This document shows positions 13,101-28,100 of a stretch of 64,000 nucleotides of DNA, piece after piece. Where the stretch lies: contig OU612068.1 of NCBI GenBank assembly GCA_914767715.1, positions 32,984,001-33,048,000 on the forward strand, given 5' to 3'. Each line of letters begins with the position of its first letter. Positions within the stretch are counted from its first letter, which is position 1. This stretch comes from Membranipora membranacea. Its lineage: Eukaryota > Bryozoa > Gymnolaemata > Cheilostomatida > Membraniporidae. Below the pieces are notes generated by a model. The model worked only from the letters and a program-made list of their open reading frames with translations. It did not search any database and was not told the DNA's origin. The position numbers and the translations under genes were made by a program.

Positions 13101-16100
13101 TATGTGATGAGCGGGATCTCACTGTAGTCTCTGAAGCGGCCATTTCTCAATTATAGCATTTATTTGCTTCATTTGATTTTCAATATTAGCATTTGCTCAA
13201 ACTCATTATCTCACACAAATTTCCCTTGTCTCCTCTACAGTATATAATATGGGAACTAAATCAATGGCAGATAATGTTTTTTCTCAGACTTTTACTAGAT
13301 TCTTGTTCGCGTGCCAATTTCCACTACTTGTCACAGGTAACTGAGGCTATTAAGAACAGCACACTGGGTTCCTACTTAGAGAGAAGTAATAAGGATATAA
13401 AAGATACAGTAAGACTAGTCAGAGGAAAGCTCACTAAGATGGCGAGGACAACACTAGGTGCTCTCATTGTCATCGATGTCCATGGTAAGACATCTCCTTA
13501 TGAGGAATATGTAGATTGCTGGCAGCACAAGGTCTGGATTATCTCAATCCAACCCTATATTTAACCGAAAACACCATAAATATCAGCAGCCACTTAATAT
13601 TATCTAATGAGTTTAAACTAAAGACTTGTTGAAGATGAAGCTGCAATAGCAAATTTTTTCATACATGGTAAATTATTGAATACAAATAATCAGTCACTGG
13701 ACAGCTGAAGGTTCTTCAAGCAACAGACAGTGGCTTCCAAAAAATTTGCATTTGAAAATATAAAAATCATCCCTGTGCATGGAAATAACGAGCATTTAAC
13801 TTCCAAATGTGTATAGAAGTTGAGTCTTACCACTTACCACAGTTGAGTCTTTCCCGGTGGCATCCCATTTTATTGAGAGTACAATGATCTCTACCTACTT
13901 TCAGCCCGAGATGTAGTTGAGAATCTACATAAGACTAATGTAACAGGAAGTACAGACTTCTCATGGATAAGTGAGCTGAGATATTACTATGAGAACAGTA
14001 GTGTACTAGTCAGAATGATCACTACTACTGTACCTTATGGTTATGAATACCTCGGTAAGTGCTAACAATTATGTCATTAGGATTGTCATACCTCGTAGTT
14101 CTTGATGTCAAATATGGTTTTCTTGTAGGCGTTTTTAAAAGTATGGAAGTTTTGAGTACATATTATGCACTGCCTGTTTTTAAACTTACCAGCAAGGTTT
14201 ATGATTATATCGTCGAAAGAAAATTAGAACGCAGACGGCTTGAGATTATTACTAGTGTTTGCGATCTGTTATGCAGGTAACTCAGGCCGCCTGGTTATCA
14301 CACCTCTAACAGACAGATGTTACAGAACTTTGATGGGAGCTTTACTTCTCAATCTGGGAGGAGCACCAGAAGGGCCTGCAGGAACTGGTAAAACTGAGAC
14401 CTGTAAAGATCTGGCTAAGGCAGTCGCTAAACAGGTATGTGGACAATCACAGCAATAGGTAATCTCACGATTGACATTTTTGTTTAACCCACAACTGTCA
14501 CATTCTCACAGCACGTACTCAAACAACTCTGGATCGATCTATTATTCATTCACCTACATAAAATGAATACCCTTACTTACTTTCCAGTGTGTGGTGTTCA
14601 ACTGCTCAGATGGTCTAGATTACAAAGCCATGGGTAAATTCTTCAAGGGATTAGCACAAGCCGGAGCCTGGGCTTGCTTTGATGAGTTCAACAGAATCGA
14701 ACTTGAGGTGCTGTCTGTCATTGCTCAACAGGTAAAGTAGAAATTTACAATTCTCTCTTTAACAAGATTTGGTGGTATTGTTTTTCATTGAGAGTCAGTA
14801 TAATTGGTTGGTTTTCTTGAGAATCGCAATGTCACCAAATTGTTCTCGACTTCCAAAATACATGAATTTATGTATTGTGATATATTGGTTTACAGGTCCA
14901 AAGTATTCAAAGAGCTATTGCTGAGAAGAGGGAGACATTTGAGTTTGAGGGGACGACTCTCAGCCTGGACCCATCCTGTACAATATTTATCACTATGAAC
15001 CCTGGCTATGCTGGTAAGATCATATCCCTGCTACTAGGCTTAAATAGAAAAGTAAAAAAAAGTTACCAATGGGCAAGAAATATAATTTATTGGTTCTCAA
15101 GATTAGCACAAAATTGGTTCCTTCTGAGTCCCATATCAGACCCTTAGGGGCTGTGTTGTGCCGTAGTGGGGTTGTGTGGTGGTGCACAAAATTCCAATTG
15201 GATATGATGGGCTGTTGGCTCTGATCACTCCTGCTGCTGTCATAACTAATTGCCTCATTTATCCGCAGGTCGAGCTGAGTTGCCAGATAACCTCAAAGTC
15301 TTATTTAGAACCGTGGCTATGATGGTACCCGACTACGCTATGATAGGAGAGATCTCACTCTACTCTATGGGTTTTGTTGACGCCAGATCTCTAGCTATCA
15401 AAATTGTAGCTACCTATACTCTCTGCTCAGAACAGGTACGGCCGTCATAGCTTCATGAATTATACGCCATAGCACTCATGTTGAAGATGGTGTGTCTGTC
15501 TTGCAGTAATATGAATCATCAAGAAAATATTACCGGCCTCACGTATTTGTTGTATTCACTATCGATTTGTTTTGTGATTGTAGCTGTCCTCCCAGCACCA
15601 CTACGATTATGGTATGAGAGCTGTCAAATCTGTCCTTACTGCTGCCGGCAACCTAAAACTCAAATATCCTGAGGAGAAAGAGGATAAGTTACTACTCAAG
15701 TCAATCATCGATGTCAACTTACCAAAGGTATACACAAAGCTAAAAAGAATTACAGCAGAATCCATACAAATGGTATCCCACTCTAAACCGCTACACTGTT
15801 TGAGTTGTACCAGAAAGGCTAGCTACTTGGTTGAGCTGGTGAAACAGGGGGGTTGTTTTGTAGTACTGTTATTGGTGTACAGCAGTGTTAGTATTTACTA
15901 ACAGTTCTGTTGTTAGCTAATTGTTTCTTCCTTTTTTTAGTTCTTGTCTCCAGACATTCCCCTATTTGAAGGAATTCTCTCTGACTTGTTCCCTGGAGTC
16001 ACTCAGCCTAAGCCAGACTATGCTGTGCTTGAGGAAGCTCTGGTTACTAATCTGGCTAAAAATCATCTCCAGAATGTACCATGGTACATTGAGAAAATCA

Positions 16101-19100
16101 TACAGGTGAGTCAAATTTGTTCTAAATATGTCATGATTGTTTTCTATTAGCTAATACTTGTGACCCTATAAATTGCCAAACAATGGGGTACCCTGTTAAA
16201 ACTCTTATCTATATAACCAGGACTTGACCGGGAAATTTACAGGCAAAAAATGCTTATTTTTTATATCATATCTTCAGTTTTGAGTACCGAGAGCTTGATA
16301 TCACTCAAGTAAAGAATATAATTTGATAGCTAGCGTAACTTGTTTGACCAACATATCCTAGAATCCTCTTCTCCTCGATTGTGTTTCTGTACTCAATGTC
16401 TTGTTGACAAAGACTGCAAATATCCTGCATGTATAATTCTCTAAAAGCATTTCCACAGTTGAGCTTAGTGTAACTTTTTCATCTGACCTAAATGACCTTG
16501 TTGTGATGATAACGTCTTTTTTTCCAACAGATATATGACATGATACTGGTGAGACACGGACTTATGATAGTGGGTGATCCTATAGGAGGTAAATCTCAAG
16601 CATTCAAAGTTCTCTCTCAAGCTTTAGCTGATCTACATGCTGAAGGATCTATGGAAGAAGACAAGGTGAGTACGACCATAATCTAATGGAAAACCATTTT
16701 TTACTTATACTTTATACTTATCGATATATGATAATCCGTTTTGTGTACAATAATCTGTTTAAAAAGCTCTCGTTTCTCGCTATGAATTTAATTGTGGCAA
16801 CTGAAAGCTAAATATGTTTGTACACACCAATCACATACATATTTTTCAACCCTGTTTTAGGTGCGATGTGCTATCATCAACCCCAAGGCCATAACTATGG
16901 GACAGTTATATGGCAGATTCGATCCGATCTCACATGAATGGTCTGATGGTGTATTAGCTAATACATTCAGAGAGCACGCATCTGATCGCACTGCTGACAG
17001 GTGAGATAATCAGCTGTTAGGGATGAAGTAGCTGGCTAGACTGGGTGTTATACTCTAATTAACCAACCTACACGTTAATACAGATTTGAACAAAACATAT
17101 CAGTAACACTGCATCCGCCTATGTATCAATAGAAACAAGGCTGCTAGTTCAAGAGGTTACTCGTTTAGACCATGGCTGTAATAAGGCCTTATAAGTTTTT
17201 AACATCTAGCAGTGATAGACCCCGCGTAACACATGTATTTACCTCAAAACAACTTTCTTTACACTCTGCCAATGTTATTTATTTAGAAAATGGATTATAT
17301 TTGACGGTCCTGTGGACGCTGTATGGATTGAGAATATGAACACAGTATTAGATGATAATAAGAAGCTTTGTCTGATGAGTGGGGAGATTATACAGATGAC
17401 CAACAAACAGAACATGATATTTGAGCCTCAGGATCTCGAGCAGGCCTCTCCTGCTACTGTGTCCAGGTGCGTGGGCTATCCGATCCTGTCATGGTAAATC
17501 ATTGTGAAACAGGCAGAAAGTGTCAATTATGCCCTGAAATGGACATATATTTAGTATAAATCTCTCCTGATGTTTATGTACTTGTCAATAAAGTTTTCTC
17601 ATTTGCAGATGTGGTATGATCTACATGGAGCCTCAGCTCCTAGGACCTACGCCCCTGATCCAGTCCTGGAGGGAATACAACGTCCCCTCCGTGCTGAATG
17701 AGCAGCAGAGGGAGGTTATCAGGCTATTGTTTGAGTGGCTACTCCCTCCTTGTCTGACTTATGTAACTAAGCAGTGTAAGCATTTTGTCAGCTGTCATCC
17801 TATGCACCTAACCATGAGCTTCCTCAAACTATACGGAGTACTGCTCGACGATGTTAAGTAAGTCACACCAAGTGCTTAGCATTGGTTCTTAAATAAAATG
17901 CTCTATGGTTAAAATGAAAATCTGAGTCAGTCTCAACAAACTTTAGTCCTGAAACTGTTAGAATTATTTATATGGAAACCTCATATTTAACAATCATTGT
18001 TATTATTACAACAAAAAGTCTGTTTTCCGGGTGAGTATTCTCTTTAGAATTATTTTTCTCAGTTTTATTGTAACACATCATTCTCCATTCCACTATTTAG
18101 TTTGATACAACTGCTCGTAAATAGCACTATTATAAAAGAATCAATAACCCAAAGAGATTTCAAACAATGCAAAAATAAGACCTATCCTGATAATTTTTGT
18201 CCATATTAACAGAAAGTTGTTTTTTTATCACAGGGAGATCGGTAAAGAAGAGGAAGATGATGAAATGGACTTTGGTGATGACGATGATGATGATAATTCT
18301 GATAGTAATACTGAGCCTGCAGTAGCTGTAGACGCCAAGCCATCTATGTCTGATCAAAAAATCATTGGTGAGTTAAACATGCATTGATATAAATATATAT
18401 CAGTGGATATATTATTTAAATCTGTCAACCAGCATTGATTATTGTTGAATATTCATTCAGTAGATTTTGCTTTCTCAGACACGCTGGATTTTGCTCCATA
18501 TCAATAGAGTCTTGTAACAAACTCATCCCAGGAAGGCAATGACAGAGTCTCTCATTGTTATGACATCATATAAATATCAATATATATAAACTAGATATAA
18601 GCAACTGATCAGTGATGCAACACGGCATTAATTTTATCTAAAGATATAGAATAAACATTACTGTTAGTCGTCTTCTCTTCTTTCATAACAGGACAACTCC
18701 TACGCAGCTTGATTAAACTTGTTCACTTTGTTTACTTATTTATTTATTGAGGTTTTCTAAAAGTTTATAATTAAAGCAAATTAAAAATAACTTGTAGACC
18801 TTTGTTAATTGTGTCAAGGCAATTAGTGCCTTTTACCAGTTATCCCGTTCACTTAACTTTGCACACTATACTCCCTTTGAGTTTAAAGTTAGTTGTATTA
18901 CATATTTCACTTTCTTGTGTGTATGATGTGGGCTCATGGATGTGAGATCACAATCACAATTTTAGCTTCGATTGATCTTTCTCCTTTTGGTTGCAGATGA
19001 GAGGACGAATTGTGTGATAGCCCACTTCCTGTTCACAATGGTATGGAGTGTGGGGGCTACCCTAGACGGCCAATCCAGAATCAAGTTTGATGAATTCTTC

Positions 19101-22100
19101 AGAAATCTTTGTGAGATGGAAGGGTCACAAGCTACTTATCCCAAGTATGATTTATTTGTATTGGTTTGATTTCAAGCAGTCTTCCGCAGACATCAGAATT
19201 ACAGTTTCAAATAAAGAATGACCCGTTTATATCACATCGATTATACATATTATGATCATACAATTGTATGGACACTTCGTTCTGTAGGCCTGCTGAGTTG
19301 AAGTTTGCCAAGGGATTACTGATACCTAAGAGAGGCACTGTCTATGAGCATGTGTTTGTGAGAAAAGCACTAGGAGGCATGTGGTGCACATGGCAAAGTC
19401 AAGTCAAGCCCATCAACCTTACTGAACTAACCAAGGTACGTTATTCTTTTCTATATATTTCTATTAACCGTCTGTGTCGTTTCGATTGCTCAATCTGTCT
19501 TGTGCTATCTGGCCTGTGTAAATCACCAGCCAGTCCTGATTTTTTAAGTCAAAAGCTTTGCTTACTTTCCAGAATAAAATTTGCCATTCTTGTTTACAGA
19601 ATCTTTACAAACCATCGGACTTCAAGGTATAATTTTCAGAATATCGCATGATGATTAATTCTATATAGATATGATTTTTTTCTTGTCATAAGCCTTTAGT
19701 TCAATTTCTTGTTATGGCGTGATCCTTTCTTTTGTTTATTTGGTGACTACTGGAAAGTTCAGAACATGCACAGAACCGAGAAGACTATTTGGCCACTACT
19801 TGCTAAAAATTTTCTCTTGATGTTGTACTAATATGTTATAGCAGGATTAAAACTGGAATAGATCATCAATAAACCACAGTGCTTGATCACTATACTCAAG
19901 CACTCAACATTGTAGGATATATTAGTAGGGCCCTATCTTGTTAGTCAATTTTCAATATTTTCCGATGAATTTTTGCCTTGCTCTAGGTTCCGCCTCTCTT
20001 TCACATCTGTCAATTCCTGTTATTTAGTCTTATTTCCTTATCTACTCATTTTGCCAAAACTTCTCTACAAGGCACACTAATGACATACTGTTATTAGGTT
20101 ACAGAACTGATCATAAACACTGTCGAAACGGAAAAACAGAACTTCTTTCTCAACAAACTTTTGCTAAACGACAAACCTTTGCTGTTTGTTGGGCCAACAG
20201 GGACAGGGAAGTCTGCCATCACTAATGCTTTCCTACTCGACCTGCCTAAAGAGAAATACATACCTAACAATGTCAACTTCTCGGCCCAGACATCGGCCAA
20301 TCAGACTCAAGATATTATCTTCTCTAAACTAGACAGGTAAGATGAGATACCGTACGTCATTTTCAAGAGGAACTGTGGAATCATTGCTAGGAAATTACTC
20401 ATGTCTTTTCAGCTGTTTCTGTGAATCATGCGGGGCGCATAACACCAATCGTCATTTACAATATCATCCGACATGTGATTCTAAGCATGAGAATAAACTG
20501 ACTTCTCAATGTTGAATCTATAGGTAGGAACACTCAATTTCACTTTGGCCAATATTAAGCTTCCATTATGAAGTGATGCATAATTCACTGTGTTTGAGTT
20601 TTGTTACTGTTATATAGGAGGAAGAGGGGTGTATACGGACCACCAATAGGTAAAAAGCTGGTGGTATTTGTGGACGACCTGAATATGCCTGCTAAAGAGA
20701 AGTATGGGGCTCAGCCTCCAATAGAGATTCTCCGACAGTGGATAGATCACAGCTTCTGGTTTGACAGGTAGGGACTACATGTGCAGGTGGTTATCATCAA
20801 AATTCGTTTAAAAAGGTCTCTCAATTGAATTTCCTTGATGTGGTAAAAAAATGTGTGTTTTAAAATATGATGATCTGCTGGTCTTTGAATATGATTTTAT
20901 TTATCTATCAACCCGTTAGAAGGATAGCGAATGGTAAAGGTATATAATTGATGCATGAAGTTTTCATATCTTCTTATGCTGAATTGCACAAACTGGTTCA
21001 GTCACCTTTGACAGCACAAATCTGTATGTTATGTACTGTACCATGCATGGCATTCCGTTTTCATGTTCAATTTCTACGCTGTTATGGTATTCCATAGGAA
21101 TCGCAAGTCAGGGTAAGAATGGGGCTTAATCCTGCATGATTTACAAACACTATTTGTATTGTCCATGTTTTTCTCGAAAATGACACTCCTTTCTCAATTT
21201 ATGCACTGGATATTACAGCATCAGCGTCATTCATGATTTCATGCACATATATTGTCTATTAGTGTACACTCATCATGTATATTGACCCAGCAATTGTCAC
21301 TCACGCTTCCTCATTGACAATTGATTTTTTGGCAGAGCCAAATAATATACGACAATTATGTCTTTGATCCTACACTATTGTCGGCAAGCTCTGGAAATTT
21401 TTTTATTTTGTTCCAAATAAAAACCTTGTTATACTTTGGTTGTAGGAAGGATACCAGTGTTCTTGAGTTGGTGGATATTATGATGGTGTCAGCGATGGGA
21501 CCACCCGGAGGCGGACGTAATCATGTGACCTCTAGGTTCCTCAGGCACTTTAACATCATATCATTTGACAGCTTTGACGAGGAAACTATGAGGAATATTT
21601 TCAATCCCATCTGTGATTGGCATTTCAATCAGGGATTCGATGCTACGCTCAAGAAATACTCGAGGGTAAGAATCTGACTGCATCTGTCACTGTAACCAGA
21701 GGAGGCATCTATGTATATATGTGCATAATATGCTATGTAATGACAAAAACAACTTTTGTGGAGTTCATTGATGCATGGAAACCAGACACCCTTGTATACC
21801 CACACCTATATCAAACCGCCCCATTCCTACAATCAGCACAATTTCTCTTGTGTTTCTGATTGTATCAGCTCTAGTATAATAAGCATACATACTGCATATT
21901 AACCTGTGAAGCACATGCATTGCATGAAAATTGTTTGTTAACGTTCCTTATTTTGATTGTAGATCACAGTTTCAGCTACTATGGAGATATTCCAGAAAGC
22001 CATTACAAGCTTCTTACCTACACCCTCAAAATCTCACTATCTGTTTAATCTGAGAGACTTTGCCAGAGTTATTCAGGTATGCCATCTCATGTTTAAAAAA

Positions 22101-25100
22101 TTACCCTGTGTTGATAATAATGTACATAAGTATTCTAATGTACATTCTAATTGCACTCAAACTACTCTTACAAATATCCCGCTACCTCAAAGATTCCAGA
22201 AGGATCTTATAAATTTGATTATTTTTCAGGGTATTTTGTTGATCAGACCAGAGTCTGTCCCAGAAGGCACTGCAGGTAATCACAAGCTAACCAGACTCTG
22301 GGTACATGAGGTCTACAGAGTTTTCTATGATAGATTAGTGGATGATGCTGATAGAGATCAATTCTTCACACTCTGTCAGGCTGTTGTCTCCTCCCAATTC
22401 AAGGTACGATCCTCTCATCTTTTTTTTCATCAACAGACCACTCATAAATCAATAATATCCTGAGATATTGATGCAATATACATAGTCCTGTCAACAGCTT
22501 TCCTGAATTGTTGCTCCATAAAATATCATAAGCAGCAGTCATTTTTTGATTTGTCTCATGACTCTGTACCAATAACATGGCATTATCTCCACATGCCTTC
22601 ATAGTATTTATATTCTGGTCTGTTGCAGGAGAAGTTTAATAACATATTCTCGCACCTGCTGAGTGAGCCTGGTACTTTAGTAACAGATGATCACCTGAGG
22701 AGTCTCATGTTTGGTGATTATCTGTCTGAGGGGGAAAATAAGGTGTATGATGAAGTTGCAGATCTAGACAGCCTACAGCAGGTAGGCTCTAATATATTAC
22801 TACCACTTGATGACAGAAAGCAGCTGATATTTTGAAGTCTTTCTTTCAACATTGGTTAGTCATACATAATCTGGTGGTACCCGAACAAATTGATTTAATC
22901 TGTTGAGCTCAGATAGAAAGTGGTTATCCAAACTGCACAAAAGATTGTGCATTAATATTTGATTTATACTTTATAACAGGTGATAGAGGTCTCACTAGAA
23001 GAGTATAACAACCTCAGTAAAACCCCTATGGCTCTCGTCATGTTCAGGTTCGCTATTGAGCACATATCGAGAATCTGCCGAGTTCTGAAGCAGCCTAACG
23101 GTCACTGTCTACTAGTGGGTATCGGTGGTAGCGGACGACAGAGTGCTACAAGACTCGCTACCTTCATGAACGAATATACACTCTTCCAAATTGAAATAGC
23201 TAAAAATTATGGTAAGTCATGTCAAATCATGTACGATGGTATTTGATTAAACATCATGGTAGTCAAAGGAAATATGTTTGTCCCTAGCCTAAGAGCTCAG
23301 GCAGCTGCAAATGTGTGTTTGTGGCATAACAAACAAAAATGTTATTTTTGTTTGTTATGCCACAAACACCTACTTGCAGCCGTCTGAGTCCTAAGACTTA
23401 TTTGTCTCAAATTCAAATCAGCTTTCTCTTGTCGAGGCCACTGTGTGTCACGCTAACTTGAGTCAATTTGAAAGATATCATATTCAATGCTGGACTGCTG
23501 TACAATGTAGGTATGAATGAATGGAGAGAAGATGTGCGACAGCTGATGCGTAAGGCTGGTGTAGATGGAGTTAACATGGTCTTCTTATTCGGAGATCATC
23601 AGATCAAAGAGGAGGCTTTCTTAGAAGATGTGAATATGATTCTCAACTCTGGTGATATCCCAAATCTATACGAGAATGAAGAAAGGCTTGAGATCATTGA
23701 AAAGGTAAAATTAATATGGTCTTTGAGAGACCCTGCACTACCTTAGATGAGTTAAGTATTGGTTAGGTTGCCTTTTGACACAGGCTTAAAATAGTGAAAT
23801 TTATGATTAGCTTTCATTTTCCTACCTCTTTACTTTAAATGAGCTCCCATCTTAGCTAGCAAAAATTGGTGCAGCTGACATGAAGTCACTCTCAAACTAG
23901 CTAAGCTCATCTCTAATCTGTAAGAAATCATTGGTCGGTACAGTAGATAATCCTGTCTGTACAAACTCCCTTCATTTATGTGGCTGATTTCACCTCATAC
24001 CTGCCCAGCTAATCATTCTAATATCCACACATGTGTACTTATGAGGTGACAGTGAGATTTTCTGTAACTTTATCCCTATTATGTTATTTATATACAGATG
24101 CAGCAGCTGACGATAGCTGAGAATCCTCAGGCAGAGTCTACTCCTCTCAGTATGTATAATAAGTTTATAGAGAGGGTGAGACGTAACCTTCATGTCGTGT
24201 TAGCCTTCAGTCCTATCGGTGACGCCTTCAGAAACAGGCTCAGGATGTTCCCTTCACTCATCAGCTGCTGTACCATTGACTGGTTTAAGGTTAGTCTGTA
24301 TGGATTCATTATTTGCACAACCTGCGTCTCCAAGGATCCAATGCGGAAATTGGCAATAAGTGTACTCTGTAGTCTTGTTTGGGCATTGCATAGGTGGATA
24401 TCCTTACTGTCAACTTTTGACTAGAACGATACAGACAAGCATATAATAATGAGTAAATTGAACAACCATCAATGTATTCCCGTTCTCTCCAGGCATGGCC
24501 AGAAGATGCTCTGGAGCTGGTAGCACACAAGTTCCTGGATGATGTAGAGATGACCAATCACGTGAGAGAAGAAGCTGTGGTGATGTGTAAACATTTCCAC
24601 GAGAGTGTCCGAGCTCTGTCAAATAAATACTTTGAGACTATGCGCAGGTAACGTCAAACCCTATCAGATTACAGTGTAATGGTTGTATATCAGTATCAAC
24701 TAAGTTTTCCACTGCCAGTTTGTACATGCCCTCACTAGATGTGCCCTGAGATGTTTTAGCTGTCCATCAAATTTTAAGGAGACCCAGTTATGAAAAGAAG
24801 TCGGTGGCTAATCATCTGATATTGTGTATTTTTTCAGGAGGAACTACGTGACTCCTACCTCATATTTAGAGCTGATTAAGACTTTCAAACACATGCTTAA
24901 CAAGAAGAGAATGGAGCTGCTTACTCTAAAGAAGAGATATGTGATAGGTCTGGAGAAGCTCGGCTTCTCAGAGGATCAGGTGCTTAATTTACACACATAT
25001 CTTACATCTATATCCAGCGTGATTACCATTGGCTGTAACTGTGGAACAGGGTTTTCAATTTCCATCCAAATTTTGCACGCTGGAAAACTTCATTCCTATG

Positions 25101-28100
25101 GGCCATTCTGATCAGATTCCCTGTTCTGATTGATCGGCTGAGCTTAATTATGAGGAATCACTTCAATATATCCAATTTTTTGACGGGCTTTAGAATACAT
25201 TTTGTTTATATTTGTGTTCACTCCACAGATTAGTGTGATGAAGTCAGAACTACAGGACCTACAGCCAATGTTGGTGAGTCGTTCTGAAGAGACTGATGCT
25301 CTGGCTAAAATTATCGAGGCTGAGAGTATAGAAGTAGCTAAAGTCAGAATAGTTGTAGAGAAAGACGAGGCTGCAGCTAACGAGGCTGCTATGAGTTCTA
25401 AGGCTATAAAGGTTCGTCTTTGATTAACTGTTTTATATAATGTATAGGGAAGTGCCGACATAGGCTGAAAACTTATGGCAGTATTGTAGTTCTAAACCTA
25501 TCTTTTAGTAGATGTCACCTCATAGGGAACGGTTATGAGTGTGATCTGTAATGTATCAAATGTCTTAAGATACTAATATGAGTTTTGAAACCTTTGCAGG
25601 AAGAGTGTGAGGAGCAGTTAGCTGTTGCAATGCCTGCTTTAAATGCTGCTATATCAGCTCTAAATACTCTCAAACAGAATGACATCGCCATTATCAAGAC
25701 AATGACTAATCCTCCATACGGAGTCAAACTAGTCATGGAGTCTGTCTGTATTATGAAGGTGAGTGTGCTCATTGTACATGGTGGTATTATAAATTCTGCA
25801 TCTTTTGTGTGTTAGCTAGAGAGGGAATAGATTTGCTGTTCACTGTTGGAAAATCGCTGTTTTTCAAATGACCCAGATTTTTCCTTTGCTATATTTAGGG
25901 TATCAAACCGGAGAGAAAACCAGTAGACGGTAAGATGACAGAAGATTACTGGCCTGCAGCTAAGAGATTACTCGGTGACATGAAGTTCCTGGAATCTCTC
26001 AAAGAGTATGATAAGGATAACATACCACCGACTTGTATGGTCAAGATCAGGAGTACTTACATTAAGAACCCTGAGTTTGACCCAAAGATTATCAAGAATG
26101 TCTCATCAGCTGCTGAGGGTCTTTGTAAATGGGTCAGAGCTATGGAAGTCTACGATAATGTGGCAAAGGTGAGTAAATGCCAATTGAATTATGTTAAATG
26201 AGAATGCTTGAAAATTTGTGGGCTGAGCTCTGTTCCTGTCACTTGTTGGATCGTTAACATATTTTGAATGTCTTTAGTACAGTAGAGTTCCGGTAACTGT
26301 AAATTGCTGAACAGGCTGAATGGACTGAACAGCTGAACAGAATTTATCAGACTAAAATTATTATTTGTATTATTTTCTCTGGCTGACAATCAACTCATAA
26401 CCAAATAGCCAAATGATGTAATGAGTCACTAAGTTCCTGTTGGCACCTAATATAACTACGGGTTTGTGAATTTGCGTTATTGCCGTATTACACGTAATAA
26501 TTTGCGTAATTATATTAGTTTAGAATTTGCGTAATTTGCGGAGGTTGTCTTCTAATGCTCTGACTATAGAGTCGGTAACTGTAAATTGCTGAACAGGCTG
26601 AACAGCTGAACAGAATTTCTCAGACTAAAATTATTTTTTGTATTTTTTTTCTGTGGCTGACTATAACTTCTCAAACATATTCCTCTCAGTCAAATGATTT
26701 AATGTGTCACTAGTTCCTGTTGGCACCTAATATATTTGTTTTAGGGCAATCACTGATATATATTATATGAATATGGGGTTCATATCTAACCCTGAGCAGG
26801 TGTATGGCTATTCATGTTTGGTTGCTGGACTGCATTTCTCATCTTTGATTGGTCCACACGTTCAGAATCTGTTATAGCTGACCTGCGTAAACTTTTGTCA
26901 AGCAGCGCTTGTCTGAGTTCTTGAAGGTTGCTACTGGTGCGCCAATCATGCGTAATGTAAAAGCTGCAATATTTATAGCTTTATTTATATCCTGTCACAA
27001 AGCTTTATACTGATGGCATATCATCACGAATAGCCACGCTATGTGTTTCACCACTGATCCATAAATTCATATCAATGAGGGCAAGCAAATGAAGCAATCA
27101 ATGTACCAAATCAGACAAAATCTGATGGTGTATAGGAAACCAGAAACATTATTCAGCACAATGCCATCTTTTCATCTAGCCAGTCTAGCCAGCTTTGTTT
27201 GGAGAGGGGGGGGGGGGTTGGGGGTTCCTTCCATCCATTCACTACGTAAATGTAATACCCAAAAACTTACTGTGGATAAAATAATAGAAAGAAACATAAG
27301 CAATTGCAAACTTAATAATTACAAGTAAAGTATCCAGCAGAATATAAGGAGTTGTCCAGGCTTGTGCAAAATTAGTAGTCTGAGAAATTCTGTTCAGCTG
27401 TTCAGCATGTTCAGCCTGTTCAGCAATTTGCAGTTACCGATAAAGTTCTCCTTGCGGGATACTGTTACAAAATGATGATTTGTATACTTGCGTGTCATAT
27501 TTGTTTGTATTTCATTACAGGTGGTGGCTCCTAAGAAGAAAGCCCTGGAGGCAGCCCTGTTAGTCCTTGATGATCAGATGGCTAAGCTTAGAGAGAAACA
27601 AGCTGAGCTGAAGGATGTCTCAGATAAACTAGAAGCTCTCAATGATGACCTTGAGAATAAACAGACTGAAAAACAGGTAAAATCTTCTCCAGCCAGAGAG
27701 CCTGTGGACAGGGGAACGGCCTGGGGGGGAGCTAAGACTAGGTAAAATTATATAACTGTTTGAACCAAAAAACTTCATGCTGGATTGTGATGTTGAGTTT
27801 TATCTCTCCTATCAAACATGTACCTGATACCAGGAGCTTCATTGCTGCAGTGATTGATAGAATTTCCAGTTAAGAAATAACAAAACCCTCTGTGAACAAA
27901 TATACATATAAACGATATGTTATTATGTGTTGTCTGTTTAGGAGTAGGACATAGCTCAGTTGGTTAGAGCGCCGTCCCTTCAGCATGCAAATGTTGAAGG
28001 TCGTGGGTTCGAATCCCACTGCAGTCTATTGACTACTGGGGTTTGGTTGGACCCCCTAGGTGTGCTCCCATCCGCCTGCAAACTGAGAGCAAATGGGCGC

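Noticed and set aside
12826-13143. 105-codon minus-strand frame and similar frames over dynein exons
   Set aside because: Antisense shadows of dynein coding exons without their own motifs.
13241-13564. Open frame using an acceptor at 13240
   Set aside because: Family sequence joins WTAE (ending 13099) directly to VTEAIKN (starting 13337); the extra stretch is intron read-through.
27203-27225. G-rich runs here and at 7316-7329 as G-quadruplexes
   Set aside because: Each is essentially one uninterrupted poly-G tract rather than four spaced runs; they may also be sequencing-sensitive homopolymers.
27952-28026. Functional tRNA gene
   Set aside because: Box A and box B are good, but the acceptor stem does not pair and the anticodon arm is enlarged; a SINE head fits better.
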